Positions 46,021 through 54,900 of a stretch of DNA of 64,000 nt are shown piece by piece. How positions within the stretch are numbered: position 1 is the first letter of the stretch; each line of letters begins with the position of its first letter. Both the position numbers and the translations under genes were made by a program. A model generated the notes under the pieces. That model was not told the origin of the DNA. It searched no databases and was given only the letters and a program-made list of their open reading frames with translations. This stretch comes from Chryseosolibacter histidinae (GTDB lineage: Bacteria; Bacteroidota; Bacteroidia; Cytophagales; Cyclobacteriaceae): contig NZ_JAHESF010000005.1 in the NCBI RefSeq assembly GCF_018598225.1, positions 62,001 through 126,000 on the forward strand, given 5' to 3'.

Positions 46021-47646
46021 ATGATCATGAAAAAGATTGGTTCGTTTATTGTTGCCTCCCTGCTCATCACCCTGGTGTTTGCCCAGGAACAAAAGAATGT
46101 AGACTCGAAGATCACACACGTCACCGTGTTCCTGAACCGCGCCCAGGTAACACGTGAAGCAAAAACACGCATCGACGCGGGAAAAACAGACCTTGTATTA
46201 AAAGGCCTCACCTCAGATCTCGACCAGCAAAGTATACAGGTTGCGGGCAAAGGAAACTTCACCATCCTTGGCATCGCGCACCGGCAGAACTACCTGAACG
46301 AATTCAATACACCGGCACCGCTCAAAGCATTAAGAGACTCGCTCGATTACACGCAGCGTCAGCTGGCGTTGGAAAATAGCCGCAAAGAGATCCTGAACAA
46401 AGAAGAACAGATGTTGCTGAGCAACCAGAAGATAGGCGGCGCCAATCAGAACCTTACAGTAGCAGAGCTGAAAGCGATGGCTGACTTTTACAGGAGCCGT
46501 TTAGGTGAGATCGTTACCACCCGCATGAAGCAGGATCTGCAGATCAGGAAGCTCAATGAAAAGATGGTCAAGCTGCAGCAGCAGATCAATGAGCAGAACG
46601 ACCTGTACGGAAGAAATACCAGCGAGATCGTGGTAACCGTTTCTGCCAACGATGCGGCTACTGCCGACCTCACCGTCAATTATGTCGTTGCCAACGCAGG
46701 CTGGTATGCCGTGTATGACCTCCGGGCCATCAATACCAAAAGCCCCGTGCAGCTGAGCTATAAAGCCAACGTGTTCCAGGGTACCGGCGAAGAATGGAAG
46801 AACGTACGCCTGAAGCTCTCTACGGCAAACCCCAACCTCGGCGGACTGAAGCCCGAGCTCGCAGCCTGGTATCTCAACTTCTATCAGCCGAGATATGCCG
46901 CACGCGAATATAAGTCCAGGGCTGCAGGAGCGGTTCAGAGCGCTCCGGCTCCTGAAATGATGAAAGAAGAAGTAGCCATGGATTCCGCCAGTCCCGCAGA
47001 AAGTGTTGCAGACTTCGTGAGCACCATTCAAACTTCGCTGAACACGGAATTCGACATCGCGTTGCCTTACACCGTGAACTCGTCCAATAAGCCCACCCTG
47101 GTCGACATCCGCAACCACGAGATGAAGGCAGACTACACGTATTCCGTGGCGCCCAAGCTCGATGCCGATGCCTTTCTGCTGGCGCGGGCTACAGGCTGGG
47201 AAGATTTCAGCCTGCTTCCGGGCGAAGCCAATGTTTTTTTCGAAGGCACGTTCGTCGGCAAAAGTTACATCGATCCCAACAACATCAAAGACACCCTCTC
47301 CGTATCGTTAGGCCGCGACAAACGTATTGTGGTGAAACGTGAGAAGCTGAAAGACTTCAGCTCGAAGAAGCTCATCGGCTCAAACCAGCGTGAGAACTAC
47401 GCATACGAGATCTCCGTGCGGAATACAAAAACCGAACCCGTAAAGCTCATCATAGAAGACCAGATTCCCGTTTCACAGAACAGCCAGATAGAAGTGATCG
47501 TAGGAGATCTTGCTGGCGCCAGGTACAATCAAAACACCGGCAAGCTCGTATGGGAGATCGCATTGCAACCCAACGAATCGAAGAAGATCGTTTACAAATT
47601 CGAAGTGAAATATCCGAAAGATAAGATCATCGCAGGATTGGAGTAG
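46021..47646 (+). CDS. DUF4139 (MuiA-like) secreted protein
   Basis: A 541-residue protein with signal peptide ending LLITLVFAQ. An N-terminal DUF4140-type strand region (ITHVTVFLNRAQVTREAKT) is followed by a coiled-coil stretch around residues 95-185. The DUF4139 domain includes YDLRAINTKSPVQLSYKANV, TGEEWKNVRLKLSTANPNL and ENYAYEISVRNTKTEPV. Family members are called mucoidy inhibitor A, but the biochemical role is not established. ATG 46027 is an alternative start. No clear partner gene is adjacent. Confidence 0.9.
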   Translation: MIMKKIGSFIVASLLITLVFAQEQKNVDSKITHVTVFLNRAQVTREAKTRIDAGKTDLVLKGLTSDLDQQSIQVAGKGNFTILGIAHRQNYLNEFNTPAPLKALRDSLDYTQRQLALENSRKEILNKEEQMLLSNQKIGGANQNLTVAELKAMADFYRSRLGEIVTTRMKQDLQIRKLNEKMVKLQQQINEQNDLYGRNTSEIVVTVSANDAATADLTVNYVVANAGWYAVYDLRAINTKSPVQLSYKANVFQGTGEEWKNVRLKLSTANPNLGGLKPELAAWYLNFYQPRYAAREYKSRAAGAVQSAPAPEMMKEEVAMDSASPAESVADFVSTIQTSLNTEFDIALPYTVNSSNKPTLVDIRNHEMKADYTYSVAPKLDADAFLLARATGWEDFSLLPGEANVFFEGTFVGKSYIDPNNIKDTLSVSLGRDKRIVVKREKLKDFSSKKLIGSNQRENYAYEISVRNTKTEPVKLIIEDQIPVSQNSQIEVIVGDLAGARYNQNTGKLVWEIALQPNESKKIVYKFEVKYPKDKIIAGLE

Positions 47647-47652
47647 AGAAGA

Positions 47653-47805
47653 GTCCACCGTCCACAGTCGACGGCCCACGGCCGGGTAGTTGTCAGGCAG
47701 TGTCAGTGTTGCATCCGGACTTGTGGCCCGACGACTGCTGTCGAGGCGAGAATGTGATCCTTATACGAATCGTCTGTGGTCTGTGGACCGTGGACTGTCG
47801 ACTGT
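47653..47805. repeat. 153-bp element with GTCCAC/GTGGAC inverted ends, copy 2
   Basis: The left end is GTCCACCGTCCACAGTCGAC and the right end CTGTGGACCGTGGACTGTCG. It shares CCACGGCCGGGTAGT with copy 3. It lies just upstream of lnt. Confidence 0.8.
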
Positions 47806-47843
47806 TTTTCAGTATATTGAGTACAGTTACTCAAACCCTCCGC

Positions 47844-49487
47844 ATGTCATCAAAAAAGCCCCATTTCTCATTGCTCGTATTGTCAATGAGCGCAGCCCTT
47901 TTTCTGAGCCTGGCCTGGCCTCCGCTGCCATTTGTGTTTCTTTTATTTTTCGCAATGGTGCCGTTGCTCCTCATCGAGCTTGTAACAGAACGGTTCAGGT
48001 TGCCCGCATGGACCTGCTTTTTATACATCTACCTGGCACTGGTGACCTGGCATGTCTCAACCACCTACTGGATCTACAAGACAACGGTCACCGGTGGCGT
48101 GCTGATCCATCTCATCAATCCGTTATTGCTGACCATTCCATGGCTGTTTTTCAGGTGGGTCAAACGAAGGGTGGGACCCGTAACAGGTTATGTAGGTCTT
48201 GTCTCCGCCTGGCTTGCCCTGGAGTATTTTCATCATTCGTGGCAATTCGCCTTTCCGTTTATGACGTTGGGAAATGGCCTATCGCGGTACCCGCAATTGG
48301 TGCAGTTCTATGAGTACACAGGAGTGTTAGGCGGCTCGTTGTGGATCCTGATTGTGAACATCAGTGTCTTTATCGTCATTAAAAAAGCTTTCGTTGGTCA
48401 GGAAGTATTGTTCTCGCGCATTCCCGCGAGATCATGGCTGGTCCCGCTGGCGTGTATGGTTATTCCTGCATCGGGTTCATTGCTGTTGTTCTATTCCTAT
48501 GAAGAGAAAGGTGTACCGGTTGAAGTTGTGGCCATTCATCCGAACACAGATTGTTATGATGTAAAGTATGCGTCAGACCCCGGTGACCTGGTGAAACGAT
48601 ACCTGGCGTTGACCTTTCGGGAGATTACGCCCAATACCGACTACGTTATATGGCCGGAGACCGCCATTACCGATGCAGGATGGCTGGAAAACCTGCGCCA
48701 GGATCGACTGATCAAAAGAATTAAAGACACGCTCGCTGTCTATCCTAAAAGCAAACTGATCACCGGCGCCATTCTTTACGAGCGGTACAACGAAAGGCCG
48801 GCGCCCGAAGCGCTTCCCCATGTTCAATACTCATCTGCTTCTAAAGTATGGTATTATACCTACAATGCCGCGCTTCAGCTGGGCGGCGGCAATACTATTC
48901 CTGTGCGTACAAAAAAACAGCTTGTGCCTGTGGAGGAGACCATTCCCTACGTCAGGGAGTTTTCTGTGCTGAGGAACGTGGTCAGCTCCCTGGGCGGCTT
49001 TTCGTTTTCCACACGCAAGGTGAACAACAATGTCTTCACATCTGCCAATGGGAATATCGGCGTTACACCCATGATCTGTTATGAGACCCTCTTCGGAACG
49101 TCTGCCGCAGAATATGTTAACAAAGGATCGGATCTTTTATTCATTCTGCTCAATGAAGGATGGTATAAAGACCGCACAGGCGCCGCGCAATTTATGCATT
49201 ATGCCTGCCTGCGGGCGATAGAGAACAGGCGAAGCATTGCACGATCTTCCAATGATGGCGTCTCCTGTTTCATCAATCAACGCGGTGAGTTGCTGCAAAC
49301 GGTCAGCGAATATAAGCCAACAGCCATCAAACAGACATTAAGGGCTAATTCGCGGAAAACGTTATACACGTATTTCGGCGATTACATTGGCGTTGTGGCA
49401 ATCTTTTCAACGGCCATCATACTGGTAATTGCCTTATGGTACCGCGTTCGGGGTAAAAAACCGGAGACGCTACTGGGAAAACAGTAA
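47844..49487 (+). CDS. lnt: Apolipoprotein N-acyltransferase
   Basis: A 547-residue inner-membrane enzyme that N-acylates lipoproteins. Six or so N-terminal membrane helices are followed by a nitrilase-like domain with the catalytic triad residues: Glu in VIWPETAITDAG, Lys in KKQLVPVEETIPY, and Cys in MICYETLFGTSAAEYV. A C-terminal membrane helix follows. The start at 47844 (MSSKKPHFSLL) is chosen because the upstream 48 codons run through a non-coding repeat element. The window encodes several lipoproteins that are potential substrates. Confidence 0.93.
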   Translation: MSSKKPHFSLLVLSMSAALFLSLAWPPLPFVFLLFFAMVPLLLIELVTERFRLPAWTCFLYIYLALVTWHVSTTYWIYKTTVTGGVLIHLINPLLLTIPWLFFRWVKRRVGPVTGYVGLVSAWLALEYFHHSWQFAFPFMTLGNGLSRYPQLVQFYEYTGVLGGSLWILIVNISVFIVIKKAFVGQEVLFSRIPARSWLVPLACMVIPASGSLLLFYSYEEKGVPVEVVAIHPNTDCYDVKYASDPGDLVKRYLALTFREITPNTDYVIWPETAITDAGWLENLRQDRLIKRIKDTLAVYPKSKLITGAILYERYNERPAPEALPHVQYSSASKVWYYTYNAALQLGGGNTIPVRTKKQLVPVEETIPYVREFSVLRNVVSSLGGFSFSTRKVNNNVFTSANGNIGVTPMICYETLFGTSAAEYVNKGSDLLFILLNEGWYKDRTGAAQFMHYACLRAIENRRSIARSSNDGVSCFINQRGELLQTVSEYKPTAIKQTLRANSRKTLYTYFGDYIGVVAIFSTAIILVIALWYRVRGKKPETLLGKQ

Positions 49488-49769
49488 AAAAACATTATTT
49501 TAGTATCGCTGTAGGGTCATTGGGCAGGTAGATCTCTCGTTACAACGCCTAATACAGTTTACATGAAAATCCTCTCACACAGTCTCCGTGCTGTTTTGCC
49601 CTTCCTTCATGGCAGTCGATCAGGCTTTATAATCCCCATTCTTCGTTCAATACCGGTTGTTATCATTACGATTGCTCACTCACGGGTAGTCCCATCCTCC
49701 TTTTTTCAAGCATCATTTCAAATCCAACTATAAATTTTTACTTGTATGGTTAATTAAACTAAAACACCT

Positions 49770-50345
49770 ATGAAAAAACTTTCTCCTCTTCTCATGTTGC
49801 TCTTGCTGCTCACGGTGGCCCACCAGGCCAGCGCGTGTTATGGAACCCAGATCTCCGGCCCGTCAACGGTTTACATTAACGCGAATTCACCATTTACAAT
49901 AGGAGGTTTCAGCATCAGTGTCGATCCTACACTTTCACAGGTACGTGGCCCTTACCTGTACACAAGATGGCATACTTCGTATAATGGCACCGTTTATACA
50001 GGTGATGCTGTCTCCATTTATTTTTTCAGGAACCTGGCTCCATTTACCCACAATGAAACCGTTTTTGCAAACTCATATTTTACCGATGGGTCCATATGGG
50101 AGAATAACACGCAGGTGCAGGTCGTTGTGTTCAATCCACCTCTGATGCCCAGTGCTGCTGCGGGTGCCGGACCTGAACAAAGTGCAATAACCATTCTGGA
50201 CGATAGAGGAAAAGTGCTCAGGGCAGCACACGGCCTTCCGGCAGATAGCCCCGTGATCACAGAAGGTTTGACGCCCGGCCTCTACATCATGGAAACCCGC
50301 GATAAGGGGTCGGTCTCGCGAAAGAAGATCTTTATAACACACTAG
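49770..50345 (+). CDS. Secreted 191-residue protein, tandem paralogue A
   Basis: A protein of unknown family. The signal peptide ends AHQASA near residue 22. The body has a beta-rich domain with GGFSISVDPTLSQ and YTGDAVSIYFFRNLAPFTH. The C-terminus (ITILDDRGKVLRA ... EGLTPGLYIMET ... KKIFITH) resembles a type IX secretion sorting domain. It is about half identical to the next gene by eye, including the whole N-terminus. Upstream is a 280-base gap without recognised features. Surface or extracellular location is inferred from the tail. Confidence 0.7.
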   Translation: MKKLSPLLMLLLLLTVAHQASACYGTQISGPSTVYINANSPFTIGGFSISVDPTLSQVRGPYLYTRWHTSYNGTVYTGDAVSIYFFRNLAPFTHNETVFANSYFTDGSIWENNTQVQVVVFNPPLMPSAAAGAGPEQSAITILDDRGKVLRAAHGLPADSPVITEGLTPGLYIMETRDKGSVSRKKIFITH

Positions 50346-50399
50346 TGTCAGATCGTAATTCTGGTAAAGCCTACTGGATATAATTAAACAAAACCTCTT

Positions 50400-50975
50400 A
50401 TGAAAAAACTTTCTTACCTCCTTATGTCGCTCTTGCTGATGGCGGTAGCGCATCAGGCCAGCGCTTGTTATGCCGCAAAGATCAACGGTCCATCACAGGT
50501 ACTGATATATTCTTATGCACCTTATGCTATCGGGTCCTTCAGTATCGACATTGACCCCTCATTCATCAACGGCCACGGTGGTTATTTATACACAACCTGG
50601 ACTACTACCATTCAACCGTACACTTATACAGGCGATGCTGTCTCCATTTATTTTTATAAAAACCTGGCCCCCTTTACTCATCTGGAAGGAGTTACTGCAA
50701 CTTTACACTTTGCCGATGGGTTCACCTGGGAAGTCAGCGTTACGGTAGAAGTTGTGGTGCTCACCAATCCGGCTCCGCCTGGTGGTTTCGCTTCCAGTGG
50801 ATCCGGACAAAACATGGTCACCATTATGGATGATAAAGGAAAGGTGCTGAAACAGGTGAAAGATGTATCGGTCACCGATCCTGCTGTTACGGAGGGCCTT
50901 TCACCCGGTCTATACTTCATCGAAAACAAAAAAGGAAAGTCAGTGGATCGAAAGAAGATCGTTATAAAACAATAG
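50400..50975 (+). CDS. Secreted 191-residue protein, tandem paralogue B
   Basis: Same length and layout as its upstream neighbour: signal peptide (MKKLSYLLMSLLLMAVAHQA), conserved YTGDAVSIYFYKNLAPFTH, and the tail VTIMDDKGKVLKQVK then TEGLSPGLYFIENKKG and KKIVIKQ. The 54-base spacer repeats the upstream context before its ATG (AATTAAACAAAACC). It arose by tandem duplication. The centre (residues 105-140) has diverged most. The function is unknown and no named domain is recognised apart from the tail. Confidence 0.7.
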   Translation: MKKLSYLLMSLLLMAVAHQASACYAAKINGPSQVLIYSYAPYAIGSFSIDIDPSFINGHGGYLYTTWTTTIQPYTYTGDAVSIYFYKNLAPFTHLEGVTATLHFADGFTWEVSVTVEVVVLTNPAPPGGFASSGSGQNMVTIMDDKGKVLKQVKDVSVTDPAVTEGLSPGLYFIENKKGKSVDRKKIVIKQ

Positions 50976-51115
50976 TCGACAGTCGACGGTCCACAGTCCA
51001 CGGCCGGGTAGTGTTAAGTTCTGAGCATTTGCCTACTGCCAACTATCTGGATACGAAGTACGATAGTTGATATCACACTGCGCTGCTGTGGACTGTCGTC
51101 CGTGGACCGTGGACT
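50974..51115. repeat. 142-bp element with GTCGAC/GTGGAC inverted ends, copy 3
   Basis: The left end is AGTCGACAGTCGACGGTCCA and the right end CTGTGGACTGTCGTCCGTGG. The interior has GGATACGAAGTACGAT, related inverted to copy 1, and CCACGGCCGGGTAGT, shared with copy 2. It begins at the stop codon of paralogue B and lies in the 304-base gap before the TonB receptor. Confidence 0.8.
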
Positions 51116-51279
51116 CTTTCTCCTGAATTGGGACGCTCCGGTCCGGGCGGCTTACAATTCTCCCAAATTATGCAGATATTTGCTTTGGCTTTATTTATGA
51201 TACCCTGCAAACCTCCTGGTTATTAGCCAGTTGATTTTCAGAACGAAGTAATGCTAAACCCCTTAATGCTATAGTTGGT

Positions 51280-53274
51280 ATGATAAAACTCGTTGCGAGG
51301 ACGGTCGCCATTGCCTTGATTTTCCCACTGACCGCCTTCTCTCAGGACCTGGACTCATTGCTGAAGATGAGCGCTTTTACAGAAGAAAGCGAGCTCCAGA
51401 AAGTACTCAATCAGAACCTTACCGTTTCGTCATCAAAAGCCCTTACAACAAGAGAGACGCCGGGCATTATCAGCCTTGTTACGGCAGAAGAGATCCGGAA
51501 CATGGGAGCGCGTGACCTCACCGACATCCTGAGGCTGATCCCGGGCTTTGACATCGCGCAGGATCTGCAGTTTGTGATGGGCATCGGTCTTCGCGGCAAC
51601 TGGGCCAACGAAGGCAAGGTGCTGGTGATGCTGGATGGACAGCCGTTCAACGACCTGTTGTACCAGACCGTGGCGGTGGGCAACCGCTTCCCTGTTGATG
51701 CCATCGAACGCATCGAGATCATCCGCGGACCCGGCTCTGCGATCTATGGTGGCTCGGCAGAGTACGGTGTGATCAACATCGTTACCAAAGCTGCCGAAAG
51801 CCTCAATGGTGTTGCTGTTTATGGAACAGGTGGTTTTCATTCCGATGCTGTTGGCCGTACCAATGCCGGTGTAATGCTCGCGCAAAAATCTGCGGACCTC
51901 TCATGGGACCTTTCCTTTTTCAAAGGCAAAGGTATTGTGAGCGATAATAAGGCCTATCAGGATCTCTTCCAGGATACCGTACCCCAGAACCTGATAAAAA
52001 CTACTTCCGCTGACCCCATGAACATCAACGTTGGCCTGCGGTACAAAGGCTTTTCGCTCCGCACCATGTACGATCAGTTCGAAACTTCGGATCCGTTCCT
52101 CTTCATTTCATTCAAGAATTTTTATACCGATCTCCGTTACCACTGGAAGGCCTCCCCGAAGCTTACCATCATCCCCCAGGTGAAATATTACAACCAGGTG
52201 CCCTGGACCTGGGGCGCAACGCTCGACAGAGAAAAATTCTTCAACATCAGGGCCACGCGCCTGCTCTCGCAGCTTGAAGCAGTGTACGATATTTCCCGCA
52301 AGATCAATGTGAATTTCGGAGCCTTGTATTTTACGGACGAAGGCACCGACATGCTCACCGGTGATTCATTCAGGGGCGCGAAGACCTTTCAGCTCAACAA
52401 CTTTGCTTTCTTTGCCCAGGGCCTGCTCAAGCACCGCCTCGTGAATGCCACGCTGGGCTTCCGGTACGAGAAGAATAACTACTACGGTGCCGCTTTTGTG
52501 CCGCGTATGGCGCTGACGAAAAAGATCGAGAACTTCCATTTCAAGGTATTGTATAGCCAGGCCTTCCGCGCGCCGTCGATCCAGAACATCAATCTCGCGA
52601 AGACCGGAAGCGTGAGCCCTGAAAAATCGAATGTGTTCGAGTTTGAGCTCGGTTATCAGTTCACGCCCGAAATGCTGCTGGCCGTGAATGCCTTCAGCCT
52701 CACCACACGCGACATTCTCACCTATGGCTCGGAGGGAACAGGCGGAGAAGATTTTACCGAGTGGTATGAGAACGCCACCAAGACCGGTACACGCGGCGTT
52801 GAGTTCATCTACAGCATCCGCAGAAAATCGTGGTATGCCAACATCTCTTACTCGTTCAGTCATGCCATTAAAGGTGACGAAACCGTGGCAACCTACACGG
52901 TGCCTCAAACCACCACGCAGTATGCCGGTATGCTGGCAAACAAGATCGCCATCAACTCCGCATTTTATCTTACGCCCCGGTTCAGCGTCAATCCAAGCTT
53001 CATCTACGGTGGCAAGCGGTATGCTTACGTAACCGCGGATGATAACGATGAACCTGTGGCCACCAGCCTCGACCCGTACCTGCTGGCAAATGTTTTCTTC
53101 AATGTCAATAACCTCTTCACAGAGGGCTTCACAGCTGGCGTAGGTGCCTTTGACATCCTGAACGAGCAACCTTCCCTGCCACAGGCATACAATGGCGGAT
53201 ATGCACCCATCCCGGGCCGCAGCCTCGAATTCGTAGTGAAGTTGTCCTATCAGTTGAACTTCAAAAAGCAGTAA
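51280..53274 (+). CDS. TonB-dependent receptor
   Basis: A 664-residue outer-membrane receptor without the SusC N-terminal domain. The signal peptide ends LTAFSQ. The plug domain shows TPGIISLVTAEEIRNMGARD, LRLIPGFDI, KVLVMLDGQPFNDLLY and IEIIRGPGSAIYGGSAEYGV. The barrel includes a SQAFRAPSIQNIN segment as in siderophore and vitamin B12 receptors. A YfiR-family gene starts 6 bases after its stop, so they form an operon. The ligand is unknown. Confidence 0.94.
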   Translation: MIKLVARTVAIALIFPLTAFSQDLDSLLKMSAFTEESELQKVLNQNLTVSSSKALTTRETPGIISLVTAEEIRNMGARDLTDILRLIPGFDIAQDLQFVMGIGLRGNWANEGKVLVMLDGQPFNDLLYQTVAVGNRFPVDAIERIEIIRGPGSAIYGGSAEYGVINIVTKAAESLNGVAVYGTGGFHSDAVGRTNAGVMLAQKSADLSWDLSFFKGKGIVSDNKAYQDLFQDTVPQNLIKTTSADPMNINVGLRYKGFSLRTMYDQFETSDPFLFISFKNFYTDLRYHWKASPKLTIIPQVKYYNQVPWTWGATLDREKFFNIRATRLLSQLEAVYDISRKINVNFGALYFTDEGTDMLTGDSFRGAKTFQLNNFAFFAQGLLKHRLVNATLGFRYEKNNYYGAAFVPRMALTKKIENFHFKVLYSQAFRAPSIQNINLAKTGSVSPEKSNVFEFELGYQFTPEMLLAVNAFSLTTRDILTYGSEGTGGEDFTEWYENATKTGTRGVEFIYSIRRKSWYANISYSFSHAIKGDETVATYTVPQTTTQYAGMLANKIAINSAFYLTPRFSVNPSFIYGGKRYAYVTADDNDEPVATSLDPYLLANVFFNVNNLFTEGFTAGVGAFDILNEQPSLPQAYNGGYAPIPGRSLEFVVKLSYQLNFKKQ

Positions 53275-53280
53275 CACCCC

Positions 53281-53787
53281 ATGAAAAAAATATCGGCTTT
53301 AATCCTCCTTACAACCCTCGCCTGCAGCGTCAGGGCGCAGACCACCAATTACCAGGTGCACTCGCTGTTTGTGTTGAATATCGCCAAGTATTCAACGTGG
53401 CCATCCAGTGCCGGTGAGTTTCACATCGTTGTTTTCGGAAAATCGAAAATGTACGAAGAGCTCATGAAGCAGGTCTCCGGCAAACATATCAACGGGCAGA
53501 TCATCAAGGTAACGCAAACAGACGATGCCGGTGAAATAGGCGCAGCCCAGATCGTTTTTCTTGCCGATGGAAAAAGCAGCAACCTCTCGGATATTGTGAA
53601 GGCAACCGATGGAAAATCTACCATGGTGATCGCCGAACGCGAGGGCCTGTTCAGGAAAGGCGCGGGCTTCAGCTTTGTACTGATGGAGAACAACACCTTG
53701 CGTTATGATATCAACAACGTTGAGCTCGAAAAACGGAACATCAAGGTGTCGAAGAACCTCGCCAGCCTGGCCAACTCAATAATCTGA
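53281..53787 (+). CDS. YfiR-family (DUF4154) periplasmic protein 1
   Basis: A 168-residue protein with signal peptide ending VRAQ. The DUF4154 pattern is visible: VHSLFVLNIAKYSTWP, HIVVFGKSKMYEEL, a central QIVFLADG, then TMVIAEREGLFRKGAGFSFV and the ending LEKRNIKVSKNLASLAN. In Pseudomonas, YfiR is a periplasmic repressor of a membrane diguanylate cyclase. Here it is the second gene of a TonB-receptor operon. It overlaps the convergent ppx gene by 12 bases. It is the most divergent of the three copies in this window. Confidence 0.87.
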   Translation: MKKISALILLTTLACSVRAQTTNYQVHSLFVLNIAKYSTWPSSAGEFHIVVFGKSKMYEELMKQVSGKHINGQIIKVTQTDDAGEIGAAQIVFLADGKSSNLSDIVKATDGKSTMVIAEREGLFRKGAGFSFVLMENNTLRYDINNVELEKRNIKVSKNLASLANSII

Positions 53788-54732
53788 TGTGCGGGCTTTC
53801 AGCTGGTCGGTGAGGTAGGCCAGCACACCTTCTTTCAGCGAGTAGGTAGATACCCTGATGCGCGCGAAGTGGTGGCTCTCCAGCAGGAATTTCACGAGGC
53901 AGCACGCTACCACGATCATATCCACGCGCATTTCGATCATGCCGGGGATCAGCATGCGCTGTTCCCGGTTCTTCAGCAACAGGTCCTTATGGATCTCATA
54001 GAAGCCTTCGATCGAGAGGGGCGTCTCAACCTCTTCGGGCGACTTCTCGATATGATGGGTGATGCAGAAAATATCGCTGAGGGTATCGAACGTGCCCGAT
54101 GAACCAACCAGAATAGAAGGATTGAATTTCTGAAGCGCCTGGAACAACGGTTCCAGCGATTTGTGAAAATAGGCTTCTAGCTCCGAAACTTCAGCGGGGT
54201 GAATGGGATCGTGTTTCTGGAACATCTCCAGCAGCCGCTGCGCACCGATCTCGAAGCTTTGTTTCCAGAATACCTGGTCATGGTCGGCGATGATGAACTC
54301 TACGCTGCCCCCGCCGATATCGATGATCAGGTTCTTGTCATGGCCCAGTCCCAGCGCCGCCCTTACGCCCAGGTAAATGTAATGCGCTTCCTGGTCGCCG
54401 GGGATGATGGAGATCCCGATGCCGGTGATCGACCTGATCTTGTCTACGATCTCCTGGCCGTTCCTGGCATTGCGCAGCGCACTGGTGCCGAAGGCATACG
54501 TGTTCTTAACGTCAACCCCATGCCCATCGAGGATATTTTTAAAGCTCTGCATGGCCAGCAGGGCCCGTTGCAGACCACTTTCAGTGATCACCCCGTTATT
54601 GATGCCGCCCATCCCGATCTTCACTGCCAGCCTGTCGCGAAGAATGATATTATAGCCATTCCCGCTCCCTTCGGCGATCAGCAAATGGAAGGTATTTGTA
54701 CCAAGGTCAATAATGGCGATCCTGTTTTGCAT
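53776..54732 (-). CDS. Ppx/GppA family phosphatase
   Basis: A 318-residue actin-fold phosphatase for polyphosphate or pppGpp. Phosphate-1 IDLGTNTFHLLIAE is at residues 9-22, then AFGTSALRNARNG and the phosphate-2 motif IIDIGGGSVEFIIADH, with the Glu-bearing PGDQEAHYIYLGV. Length matches the short Ppx form without the C-terminal HD domain. It is convergent and overlapping with the YfiR gene. Confidence 0.9.
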   Translation of the reverse strand: MQNRIAIIDLGTNTFHLLIAEGSGNGYNIILRDRLAVKIGMGGINNGVITESGLQRALLAMQSFKNILDGHGVDVKNTYAFGTSALRNARNGQEIVDKIRSITGIGISIIPGDQEAHYIYLGVRAALGLGHDKNLIIDIGGGSVEFIIADHDQVFWKQSFEIGAQRLLEMFQKHDPIHPAEVSELEAYFHKSLEPLFQALQKFNPSILVGSSGTFDTLSDIFCITHHIEKSPEEVETPLSIEGFYEIHKDLLLKNREQRMLIPGMIEMRVDMIVVACCLVKFLLESHHFARIRVSTYSLKEGVLAYLTDQLKARTSDY

Positions 54733-54740
54733 TTCGCAGT

Positions 54741-54820
54741 TTTAAAAGTTTGAAGTTGAAAGTTTAAGGTTTAAAGTTACCCTCGACGAACTTTAAACTT
54801 TAAACTTTGAACCTGAAACC
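54741..54820. repeat. AACTTTAAACTT-word inverted repeat, left of the carboxylase gene
   Basis: AAGTTTGAAGTTGAAAGTTT and GGTTTAAAGTT face ACTTTAAACTTTAAACTTTG. The same word recurs at 56495-56580, so the gene between is bracketed. Confidence 0.8.
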
Positions 54821-54900
54821 TCCCCTAAAGCCGTGCGAATTTAATACTATATTTCGACCGCCTTTTACTTATTTTTGGCACCATTCATATACCCTTTATC

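Noticed and set aside
52366-53277. 303-codon minus-strand frame opposite the TonB receptor
   Set aside because: Antisense to a complete receptor gene, with no signal, motif or promoter of its own.
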